From: Lactarius indigo
Lineage: Eukaryota > Basidiomycota > Agaricomycetes > Russulales > Russulaceae
DNA: 64,000 bases
NCBI GenBank assembly: GCA_025766275.1
Contig: JAFKAC010000005.1
Span: forward strand, 992,001 to 1,056,000
Direction of reading: 5' to 3'
Positions within the stretch are counted from its first letter, which is position 1. Each line of letters opens with the position of its first letter. The notes below the pieces were generated by a model, which worked only from the letters and a program-made list of their open reading frames with translations, was not told the DNA's origin and searched no databases. A program made the position numbers and the translations under genes. Shown here in pieces: positions 34,366-43,977 of this stretch.

Positions 34366-36457
34366 TCAGGCCTCCGGCGGTGGGCCAACTTTCAGAATGA
34401 CACGCGGAAGCTTTTTCGTGGCGCTGGGTTGTTCGACTTCGGCAATTGATTCAGACGACGGTAACGCATCAGCGACGTCGTTCGTGGAGCGGCCTTTATC
34501 TACTTTCTTCCGATCTGGAGACCTGGTTGGGCTAGTTGAGGTCCCCTGGTTGTTCGACTTGCGTGTCCTCAGAGTCATGGAGCTAGGAGGGACGAACGCG
34601 CTGCGACTTGACGACGATTCGGCACTTCGTGGATCGATGAGGGCAAGTAAGTTTAAGGTACGATCAAACCACGGTGGGGGTGTATCATCGTTGGTGCCAA
34701 GAGCCGATATCGGCCCACGACGTTTCTTGGCTAGCTTCTCGAGCTGCGCGCATCGCGCATCAGTCCTTACCTTAGAAAATATGTCCCGAGGGGCTTACCA
34801 TGTGAACGTTTTCAGAGGACCACCAGGTCTCCCTCGAGTCGTATTTCCCAGAAGCGCTCTCTCCATCCACAAGACCGGTAAGGTGAGCCATAGCTCCGCT
34901 GAGCAACGCCTTGTCGCTGTATCCACCCTCGAGCACGCTCACGATTCGACCCTTGGCCCATTTATTGGCAAACGCGCAGACATCACGTGTGAAGCGATAA
35001 AAAAAGGAGGTCGGGACCTTCCGATTGTGCCGTGACATCGACGGTGTTTCGTATTCGGAAGCGTCAAATCCGGCACTGAGTTCCCCTCGATGTCAGAGTC
35101 TGAGGCGACGCCGCGACGAAACTACTCACCTGATGAAAACGAGCGTATCATCTGATGACGCACCACCCGTGTTCTTGACAAAATCTTCCGCTTTGCTGAG
35201 TAATTTGCTATACGCTCCGCGATAATGCACATCCCAGAACTGTTCCTCAGATTCGAATGGTTCAAGGTGAACGTTTTCTATGTACTGGCCATGGGGGCCA
35301 TGTATTGAAACAGATGCTGCTTGAACCATGTCCAGTTTGCCATCCTGCATGGCTGTTAGCAACTCCCGTGGGAAATTCCTACGTCTTGAGTCTATTACCT
35401 CGCATGGGAATGACAGGATGTCATGGACAGAGCCGTAATAGACTTGAAGACTAGGCTTGACGGGGGCTCCTGCGTCAGCTTCGAGTTTTGTTCGGTATGC
35501 TTCCTCATTGATTTGCCAGACAATAGACTGTGTTCCATTGCCTGTTGATAGTTCCTTAACCCGGATGGGCCAGCATCAGTCAGACACACCGTGATGAAGG
35601 TCGATGTCCAAAATCACGACGCGAGATACTCCATGTTTTAAATGGGCTGTAAGGGAAAGTTAATATCTGGTTTAAATGATTTCATCATATCCACCGCCTA
35701 CCATGTGCGGCCCCAACAGCAACGTTATTGACAAAACAGAAGCCACATGGTGTGTCTTCCCCACAGTGATGACCGGGAGGCCGAACGGCAACGAAAGCAT
35801 TTCGAGGGGTACCGAGGAACCCTTCGGCAGGTAGTTTCATAACGGTATCGACCGCCTCGAATACTGTGCCAAGTGCCCCTTGAATGGCGTCCAACGAAGT
35901 CGGACACACTGTCAGCGAAATAAGCCCCTGCGATGTCGTGTCAGAGGAGAGTTGAAATTACAATACAGATCACCCTGAGGAAGCCCGCTTGGAATCTCCG
36001 ACTGCCCTGTTGAGATCTTTTCGATACTTTGGCGAGTCCATTCAACGAGTTTTTCGAGATAGGTGTCTCCATCAACGTCACCATGAATGTACTTTACGGC
36101 AGGGTCGCCGAGAATGTCAATTTTGGCGGAGCTCCGCACCAGTTGAACGGGATGTCCCCCGGGAAGCGTGTCCACCGGGGTTTGCTCGAGCTTCAGATTT
36201 TCAATGGCAGCAATAAGATAATCTGGGTCGGAGGTAATCGCGCTTTTGGGGGTGCTGCTCGAGACGGGTTGTGTCTTTTCTAGACGAGATATAGCAGCGC
36301 ATAGCCCGATCTTCACAGCTCGGAGCCGCTCTGGACGCTCAACTATGTGAGATGAGTCCCGTGTTCTGATATACCTGTGGTTTAAACAGGCATCTTGGAC
36401 AAAGACGGTTGTGGAGGGATGCGTGGGACCAGTTGTGTCCATAGCGGTCAGGTTCAC
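34366..36457 (-). CDS. HOS3: Histone deacetylase, HOS3 type
   Basis: Zn-dependent class II-related deacetylase. Start ATG 36457 or 36442 (MDTTGPTHPSTTVFVQDACL). N-terminal part: NHRYIRTRDSSHIVERPERL. Catalytic exons: LDAIQGALGTVFEAVDTVMK, NAFVAVRPPGHHCGEDTPCG (PPGHHC) and FCFVNNVAVGAAH, then VVILDIDLHHG joined by an intron to NGTQSIVWQINEEAYRT (the DLHHGNGTQ metal site). Next FPCE, SVSIHGPHGQYIENVHLEPF, FVKNTGGASSDDTLVFI, AGFDASEYETPSMSRHNRKV, SFFYRFTRDVCAFANKWAKG and VLEGGYSDKALLSGAMAHLT. The C-terminal tail is Ser-rich and basic (LEKLAKKRRGPISALG, MTLRTRKSNNQGTSTSP), ending VGPPPEA at 34366. The long tail is typical of HOS3 rather than RPD3. All metal-binding residues are present and the splices stay in frame. 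Confidence 0.92.
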
Positions 36458-36570
36458 TGAGTCAAGCTACTACGATAACGCGACCATCTCCACGACATCA
36501 CGTGCACCGTGTCCATCTGGTCTAATCTTATCGAGCCAAATACGGTCACTGTGACATCTTGGTTTCAACG
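36458..36570. promoter_or_regulatory. Short divergent promoter region between HOS3 and CTK2
   Basis: About 113 bp separates the ATG of the HOS3-type gene (-) from the first ATG chosen for CTK2 (+). Both transcripts must start in or overlap this interval, so shared regulation is possible. No specific motif is claimed. Confidence 0.45.
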
Positions 36571-38017
36571 ATGGCCATGGACACCTTCTACCCTGGTCCC
36601 GTGAATCAACCTTCGACCTATACTCAACATCACCGTCCATATTTTCCTCCTTTTGATGTCGTGAGGCTCTCAGAAAAGCAGCGCGGAAAGCTGTCCACTT
36701 CTCAAGAGGAAAAGGCAAGACAGCAAGCTTGTGGTTTTACTGAATCTGTTGGCATCAAAATTGGCTTGTGAGTATCCATGTCGGTCTTAGTTGTAAAAAT
36801 ATAGTTAATTTCTTCACAGTCCACGGAAGACAATCGCAACCGCGCAGAACTTGTACCACAGATTCCACCTTTTCTTTCCGAAGAAGGACTTCGGGTATCA
36901 GGTGCCACTATCACTGTGTATCTAGAACCGCCATTTATCGCGACAATTCGCAGGATGTGACACTCGCTGCCCTTTACGTGTCCTCGAAGATGCATGACAC
37001 CCTGAAGAAACCTCGGGAAATTCTTATGGCCTCCTATTCCGTGCGCTTCCCGGAACAAGCGGCGAAGTCCAAGTCGATTGTTGGGGAGATCGACATGGAC
37101 CCAGCGGTGCGCCTAGACACTCTTAGAAGCACCGACCACTGAAGTCGGTTAGGGCAGGTCCTCGAACAAGACAGACAAAGGTTGTTGGCCGTAGAGCGGC
37201 TGATCGTAGAACTCATCTGTTTCAATTTTACTTCCCGTATGCCATTCCCATACGTGATAAAGATCGGACGGAAGCTTAACGGTGCGACCTTCTACCGATC
37301 TCTGCAAGCGCGAATTCTTCCGCTCACAACGATTGACTATCCTAGCTTCGAAAAAGCTGACGAAACTTGCGTGGCGTCTGACTATTGACAGGTAGGTTGG
37401 CTTTCCTTCACCTTATTCGCACCCGGCTAATCTCCCGCGTAGTCAGAGAACACTGGTGGCGCTGCAATATCCGCCGCACGTAGTCGCGATTGCCTGTCTT
37501 TACCTCGCAGCCCTATTGTCCACATTTGAGCAGAGCGAGACACAGGTTCCCCCCGGATGTCGCAGCAATCACGAAATTGTGGCCATTCTGGGAGACCATG
37601 GACCCTGGGAAAAGAAGTTTCAAGCACAAGTTGACGATCTTGAAGGTGGGGCTTCATACATGTCAATCGTCGTCTTTCTGATTCCTGGACGATCTCGGAA
37701 ATCAAGCCATATCCCATGCGCTTCTTGACCTCCTGATATCGCAGACACAGAATCCCTCTGCCAACACAACTCCGAACACGCCTTCTTCCCCGTCGCCACA
37801 CGTTTCCCGTGGCGCACACCACGCCGCCGTACCGCCTTCGTATACTTCTGACCAGCTCATGCGGCTCAAAATAGCCATGCGCGAGACCGAGCACCCACCT
37901 CGGAGCCGGACGCCGACTTTAGGCGACGGGTACCACGATATTCCGGATGGAGCAGATGCTATTGGACGGAATGAGGGTACAGTTAGATTTTTATTCGGGC
38001 CACACGGTGGGGCCTAG
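36571..38017 (+). CDS. CTK2: C-type cyclin, CTD kinase subunit CTK2
   Basis: Cyclin partner of the Ctk1/Cdk12 kinase that phosphorylates the RNA polymerase II C-terminal repeat. Start ATG 36571 (MAMDTFYPGPVNQPSTYTQH). First cyclin box: SEKQRGKLSTSQEEKARQQA, FTESVGIKIG, then after an intron PRKTIATAQNLYHRFHLFFP, VTLAALYVSSKMHDTLKKPR and EILMASYSVRFPEQAAKSKS. Intron (gtgcgc...ggcag), then VLEQDRQRLLAVERLIVELI and CFNFTSRMPFPYVIKI. Second box: SKKLTKLAWRLTID, TLVALQYPPHVVAIACLYLA. The C-terminal segment includes DIAHALLDLLISQTQNPS and HIPD-like DIPDGADAIGRNEG, ending FGPHGGA with TAG at 38015-38017. Splices stay in frame. Confidence 0.87.
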
Positions 38018-38187
38018 GGTGTACTACTTGTATAAGGTATGTTTTTCCTGGATTGTAGAGGGAACGACGATGTTGATACAGGCGACCGAAGCAATTAGTA
38101 GCTACGCCTACAATAAGTAACGAAGGGTTAAGGGTTATAATCACGGTATCTTTCCAACTGGTAGAACCAAGCGGACGTCCACGACTG

Positions 38188-39571
38188 CTATGCCATTAGT
38201 TTCCGAATAGTGGGGATGAGGACTATCCGAGCTGGGCTTAGCTTAGGCGGGATGACCATTCCCCCGCCGAGGCCCCTCCTGTGCCAGGCGTCAACTGCGA
38301 GACAGAACGATTACTCAATCACCAGCGACCGCCCAAGGACTGATGAAACACTTACTAAGAGGCTGACCAAGGATAATGATGTCAAAGTATACCCACAACC
38401 GACCGAGGAACCCACCCACGCGTCTCCCCGTTGTCTTCCTCCAGATGCGCTCGCCGATGACTGAGCCACCCTGCATGAGGAAAAAGAGGGGGACACGCGA
38501 ATCCCACTCGCGGCCCATCGCAAGGATGGTGCATTCGTGGAAGAAGCCGGAGGCAAGGAACGTGCCGAGCACGAGGCCGACGTTGCCCCCGATCTTGCGG
38601 CCTGGGATGCCACCAAAAACGAGGAAAGTCTGGCGGAGGAGCTGGTGCCAGCGCTTCGCCCAGAACTCGTGCAGCGACTGTGCGGCCCATGGGTTATCCA
38701 TGACCGGTGGCCAGGAACTAGGCGAGTGGGAAAGGAACGCGACGGAAAACAGTGTGATCAAGTCGTAAACCATTCCGAATCCGGCAACAAAGGCGATACC
38801 AGTGAGAATGTGGATGGTGGTCGAGACAAGGTAGCGGGTAAGGAGAGGTAGGTCCGCAAAGAAAATGCTTCCACCGAAGGGGTCTCCGACGCCGGGGACG
38901 AGCTTGATGGCTGCTTCGACAATATCCAGGATCAAGAAGTTGATGAGGAAAGAGTTGATAGTGGCGCGAAGGAAGGGCAGGCGCTCCTGTGGGCGCGTGG
39001 CCGGCGGCGTGTAAACACCCTTGCCAAAGTCCCACCCAAGGCCGCGCATGGAGAACATGAGCTCGAGAGAGTCCTGGAGCCACAGCGGGAGGAGTGTCGG
39101 ACGCTGGCGTTCCTCGACGAATGCGTCCCCCAGAGTATCTGGCCCTTCCTTGGTGGCGATAGCCGGGATTGTCCTGGCCAATGCCAGATCGATGCCCTTA
39201 CCGATAAGAACAAAGCAGAAAAGCGCTACTGCCCAGTTGAACACATTATAGCTCGGGTCTAGCCAAACATAGCCGAACGATGAGTGAAGGGATGTAGAAA
39301 TCAAAGTTGGGAGGACCAGGAGGCGGATGCGATGGGTGTCGGGTCTTCGAACGAGGTACGACATGAGTGAGTAAGGGACGAATGGGAGCAGTGAATATGG
39401 GGCGGTATGCCATGTTCTTGGAATGCGATGTTGGTGTGGTGGTACAAACGCCCGAAAGGCTTTCGCTGACCCCGAGACCAGCCTGTACAGTGATAAGGAA
39501 AACAAAGAAGCGAAATGAGAGCGGAGGACGCACTCTTGGTACAGAGGTACACTGACGTTGTTGGCTGACAT
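38188..39571 (-). CDS. Wax-synthase-like MBOAT acyltransferase
   Basis: Polytopic ER enzyme of the wax synthase/MBOAT_2 type, which transfers acyl groups to alcohols or sterol-like acceptors; the substrate is unknown. One long exon from ATG 39571 (MSANNVSVPLYQECVLRSHF) covers most of the protein, with several hydrophobic helices (PYSLLPFVPYSLMSYLV, NWAVALFCFVLIGKG, TTIHILTGIAFVAGFGMVYD). The family active region reads SLHEFWAKRWHQLLRQTFLV and FLASGFFHECTILAMGREWD, holding the conserved FWxxRWHQ and HE residues. The apparent stop after AVAGD is intronic: an intron at 38295-38355 (gtaagt...cgcag) joins GQPL to IDAWHRRGLGGGMVIPPKLS and PTIRKLMA with TAG at 38188-38190. Its start lies about 190 bp from the SINE insertion. 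Confidence 0.85.
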
Positions 39572-39759
39572 GTCCGAGTCGTGCTAATGGAAGATGCTGG
39601 GTACTTGGTCCATCATGGAAGTCGCTATAAATGTGTCGACCATGCCTATCGCCGCATAGTAATCGGGCTGACGTGATCGTATTGTTCCGTCATCACCCGC
39701 CTATCGATCTCACTAACATCTCGGCAGTCAGTCCCAAAACAGGATCACATCCCGAGTTG

Positions 39760-39774
39760 CCCGACCCATGGTTT

Positions 39775-39776
<2 letters not shown>
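39760..39776. repeat. SINE target-site duplication, left copy
   Basis: The 17-bp sequence cccgacccatggtttcc stands directly beside the T run. An identical copy lies at 40224-40240 on the other side of the element. Confidence 0.9.

Positions 39777-39821
<45 letters not shown>
39777..39821 (-). repeat. A tail of the SINE (45 nt)
   Basis: Uninterrupted run of 45 T on the plus strand, the 3' tail of the minus-oriented element. Exact length is likely variable between individuals and hard to sequence. Confidence 0.95.
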
Positions 39822-39822
<1 letters not shown>

Positions 39823-40223
39823 GAAACTCCTGTCCATTTCTGGACGTGGTGCCGCGCGAAGCTTACCGCTAGGCTAACGGAACACCGGAGTCCCGGCGGG
39901 CTTTTGACAAGCCCAACCGGGCTAGCCGGGAACAGAGACCCGGAAGTCCGGGGGGGAAATCCTTTTTATGGACACCCAGTCCTCCTCAGGCTGTACCTTC
40001 TTGAGCCGCGACCGTGGCTCCTCCATTCTCCCACGGTTGCCAGCGGCGGCCTTGGCCTTCTTCAGATCGCTCGGGTAGTGTGAGACTCAACCTCCTTAAG
40101 AGGCAATACTCACTAAAACCCCCCCTGTGGCCTCAATGGGGTTCGAACCCTGTCACAGGCCCCACAGTGTCCAGCTTACCCAGACACTAGGAAACAGAGG
40201 CATACCACTAAGCCATCTGCCCC
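39777..40223 (-). mobile_element. tRNA-derived SINE, full length, young
   Basis: Non-autonomous retroposon of about 447 bp, read on the minus strand. Its 5' head carries RNA polymerase III promoter elements: A box TGGCTTAGTGG (40205-40215, plus coordinates) and B box GGGTTCGAACC (40140-40150), 54 bp apart. The body (40135-39822) is GC-rich and able to form hairpins. A second A-box-like TAGCCTAGCGG lies at 39866-39876. The 3' end is an uninterrupted A tail of 45 (T run 39777-39821 on the plus strand). Perfect 17-bp target-site duplications flank it. It encodes no protein; mobilisation would need a partner LINE. It sits 64 bp downstream of the NIC1 stop and about 190 bp upstream of the MBOAT start. 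The intact duplication and long pure tail indicate recent insertion. Confidence 0.88.
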
Positions 40224-40240
40224 CCCGACCCATGGTTTCC
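40224..40240. repeat. SINE target-site duplication, right copy
   Basis: Identical 17-bp copy of the sequence at 39760-39776, at the 5' (tRNA-related) end of the element. Because both element and target have C runs here, the edge could shift by about three bases. Confidence 0.9.
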
Positions 40241-40303
40241 GGCCTTATGCCAAGTACTTGTGATCACTCACCAACTACAGTAAAAATGTACACCTTTGAT
40301 CCC

Positions 40304-42533
40304 TTATTCTGTCCTCTTTTTCCACTTGTTGATCCCCCATTGGCTTCCATACCATCCACCGACTACAAGTACGAAAGTCCCGACAATGCCAGCACCAATA
40401 TAGCCCGAATTGTCGTTCGCCTTGTGGGCTTGGTCAGCATGAGTCAGCGTTCTGGATAATAGATGTCCACCTTAGCCCACAATCTCCACCACTTTCCTGC
40501 TAAGCCCCTATCGCTCTCTGCAGCCGCGCGACATTTCGCGCATTCTTCTCCAATCAGTCCCATAATTGTGATTAGTGATATACTGCAAAGACGAACTCAG
40601 AGGGATTTCCTTCGTCCTAGTGATGGTAGACTCGCACCTGAATGCGACAATGATGCTCATCAAAGTAAGCACGATGCTCAGCCCCGACATCATGTTCCGC
40701 TTCACTGCCATGTCTCTTTGCGCCTTCTTTCTTATGTTCCTTATATTCTCACCCGCATCTTCCACAACGACTTCGACTTGCCTCTTCTTGTCTTGCTTGG
40801 AACTCTGTTCAGATTGTGGCCTCGATGCGGGATCCACGCCTCCAGGGAGACTGAGCCGGTTTGAATCATCGTTTCCCGAACGAGGCGTTCGAGTAGTGGC
40901 TGCTGCTTCCCGGTAGGCGCTACTTTGTTCTTCTGACGCATCTTCTATCTCTGCAGGTTCAAAAACGCGAAAGCGGCGGTCGGGAAATCCGGTGTAAGAG
41001 TAAAGCATGAGAATGGAGTCTATTGAATCAAGAAGCGTCATTCCGGCTGTGAATAGCATCTGGTTGTGCAACTCAGTCTGATCCCAGTTTAAACGGACAA
41101 AGACACTCACAGGAAGGATGACAATATCCGCAGGAGGAACGCCCTTTGTATTTGTTCCCTTCTTCGCGACGACAGACGCTGCGAGAAGCGCGATAGATGA
41201 CGCAGTGTCAAACCCTTTCGATAGGTTAGTTGGTCACGAGTGGTTCAGGTGCTGGTCCTCTCACCAAATCCAAACAACACCCCAACTGGGTACATCTAAC
41301 GGGGGTCAAAAGAGATACGCAAAGAGGTCACATGAAGCACCTTCCAAGGTCGGTCCACGAAACGAACCACCGGGCCAAGAATTTTCATCATTATCGTGTT
41401 ATTGTACTGACCGTCGTCTTCGACCACGTCCTCGGATCCATCCGGTTGTTCACCGCGAGCTAATTGCTGTTCCCTGTGTTTGTTGTTCTTAATCACTGCT
41501 TAGCGAGTTGCCATCATTACCCTTTTCACTCTTCTTACCTGTCGACGCTTTCGGAGGACCTTATGAAGAATAACGGAATTCGCGAGTCCTACGATGAACA
41601 AGAAGGCGGCGCTGACGGACGACCCTGCGTCCGCAATACATTGTCATTGGTCTCGTATGCAACTATGATGTGACACTCACCAACAACTCCGCCGACTTGT
41701 CCAACGCCACCGATCTTGTCCGCAACACCGGTGCTGATAGCAATGGCAACGTTCTATGCGAGTGTTTGTCGATGTAGTGACGCAAAGATGAAAGGGGGGA
41801 AGGGGGCACTACTCACTACAATAATCACGATAGTGCTGTGGCCGAGTGAAAAGAACAAGCCGCAGGTGACAGGTAGCTGTCCAAGGCTGATGAGTCCTCT
41901 GGTGGCGTTGTCGATGGCACTGCGTGTGGCTTAGCGCTCGAGGAAAGAGACAGATACGACGCTTGACGACTGAGCGCTATGCGACGGTGAACGAAGGTAA
42001 TACGGACGAAGGGCGGAGATAGCGCACATCCTTCACCTAATGTGGTCCGCGTCAAGGGCTAGGAAGAGAAGTTTTCAGGTCGTGACTTCTTTTTGCACGC
42101 ATATACTTGGAAGCGGTATTCCTACTCACCGTGTCTCAGGCCGATCGTCTCCAAGAGAGACGAGATTATGGAATGCGCGCTCTGACACGAAAGGGAATAG
42201 CACCTACCCATGCAAGTAGCGAGAGGCCGAGGATGGGTTGTGTCTCCCTACGGCCGCCAAACAGAATGCCGGCGACGATCCAACAGATCGCGTTGGCGAG
42301 CAACTCACACCCAATAAGCACCACCGAACGTCCGAAGAGTGTCAGGCGGTGGCGACAGCGATGAAAACAAAGAGCCCGCAAACGTGCAGTGCGTGTGCGG
42401 TCCATCTGGAAGAGATTCTGTGAGCGTTTGAATAAAATTGGGCCCAGTAGATCATCGTCCGATAGGGCTTACCGTACTGAGGCCTGTGATTCGTCGATGG
42501 CACTTCCTCTTCGGGAACAGGCCGTGAGTGCAT
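40304..42533 (-). CDS. NIC1: High-affinity nickel permease, NiCoT family
   Basis: Plasma-membrane Ni2+/Co2+ transporter that typically supplies nickel to urease. Start ATG 42533 (MHSRPVPEEEVPSTNHRPQY). After an intron: LFGRSVVLIGCELLANAICW and IVAGILFGG. Signature motif TIGLRHALDADHI is assembled across two introns and continues SAIDNATRGLISLGQLPVTC and FFSLGHSTIVI (second NiCoT motif). Then FDTASSIALLAASVVAKKGT, ADIVILP, and after an intron LFTAGMTLLDSIDSILMLYS. A long polar loop follows (DASEEQSSAYREAAATTRTP), then MMSGLSIVLTLMSIIVAF, YISLITIMGLIGEECAKCRA, and NDNSGYIGAGIVGTFVLVVG. It ends KKRTE with TAA at 40304-40306. About eight introns, all in-frame joins. The phase of the first intron is uncertain. 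Confidence 0.9.
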
Positions 42534-43977
42534 GACTGCTTCCCTTTCCTGTCATGCGAATGCGCCGCGCCGTCTTACGGTAGCCGCGGCACTCCTCCTT
42601 CTTGCCCATCCATCAAGGAACTCGAGACCTTGACAGGACGAGTGGAAATACAGTAAATGAAAAAAGAGTGTACTAGTCACGTCATGTGATGACTTAGCTC
42701 CCGAATTGGACCCGAAGCGACAGAGGCGGACACGACCCTGAACTGGTCTAGCGCCGAGCACCTTCGTCTTCGTGGGTCTAAACGTGTGTCTGGCTCAAAG
42801 TTGTCGTATGCACGGCTGCCCAGAGATGGATAGCATGGAATGGAAGAAGCTGAGCTAATATAGTTTGGGGTCCAGAGCACTCAAGCAATCCGGTCTACTG
42901 ACGAGGATTGGCTGCTTGTCTGTGCGAGCGAGCAAGGTGGGGAAAGAAGGTAAATAATATCTACACGGTGAGATAAAGGTGCCACGGTTGCCGTGGATGA
43001 AGTGAACTGGCATCTTCGAATGCGGCTTCTTGCCTGGTCTCACAGGTGAAGTTATATAGTGTAAGGGTCGGTTGTTACCCTCAGGATGTGCTCGTTGCGG
43101 AGGTTATACAGCAGTTGTTACCATAAACTCGGAGTCTCAAAACTTCCCCGTCAGTGTAAATGGACCAATAGGCAATCCCATACCACCTCCGATGAGATGG
43201 TTCCGTATTTCATAACCGTCAGATAGACTGGACAACTTTGAGAGAAAGACATTTATTTAGTTGCTAGGCTCAGGAGGGGGCCATTCGGAAGTCCGGAAGT
43301 CGGGAAATTAATGGAGCATGTTTGGACGTATTTGGGGATATTTCGCGGTCGGTCACGTCAGTTCCATCTCGCTGATCGAGTTCCCCCCGTTGTTACAGCA
43401 GTTAGATAACAGCATATACTCGACCCTTTTCCATCCGCTTCCCACCCCCTCTTCTCTTCCTCTTTTCGCTTACGCCCAGTCTCGGGTTCGACGCGCTGTA
43501 CAATCTGTTCTTCTGCTGCCACCCTGGTACCTCTTCACTTTTTGGACGTCGCGTCGCGTCCAGTTTACCCTTACCCGCGTCCTGTAATTTTGATCACCGA
43601 CTCTTCCCCGTCCTTTCCCATCCTCAGATTGTGCGCACCTCCCCTCGGGACTGCCCCCTCCTCTGATACTCCTACTTGACGTGGTTCGATATTCCTTGCT
43701 TCTGTATACTTGCCTAATTGGAGAACTCTCAAGTTTCGAACTTTCGTCCGTCTGGACCTCATTCTCTCGATTCGTTCTCTTTAGCCCTTCCAAAGCAGGG
43801 CTCGTGGCACTACCATCATCGGGTAAGATATACATCTCAGGATCACGCTTTGCGTCCGACTGAATATTCAACACCACTTCCCTCCCTCCAGCTCCTGTCG
43901 TTTACCGCCTCGCCGCCTCCTTCATACCCTCGGTCGGCGCTTATAATCACTCATATTGCTCTATCTTTCTATGTCAT
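42534..43977. other. Divergent intergenic region, NIC1 and CDC25-type gene
   Basis: About 1.4 kb between two divergent starts, with only small ORFs. A pyrimidine-rich block (about 43430-43700) lies upstream of the gene at 43978 and fits a fungal core promoter or 5' UTR. Confidence 0.5.

Noticed and set aside
34166..35035. Plus-strand ORF of 289 codons
   Set aside because: It lies opposite the C-terminal exons of the HOS3-type gene and has no independent signature; it is a shadow frame.
38315..38356. Apparent C-terminus AVAGD of the MBOAT protein
   Set aside because: It is intronic; splicing at 38295-38355 adds the family-like tail with DAWHRRGLGGG.
39631..40083. Plus-strand ORF with a polyphenylalanine tract
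   Set aside because: The tract is the translated 45-T run, the A tail of the SINE; the ORF crosses the insertion boundary and is not a gene.
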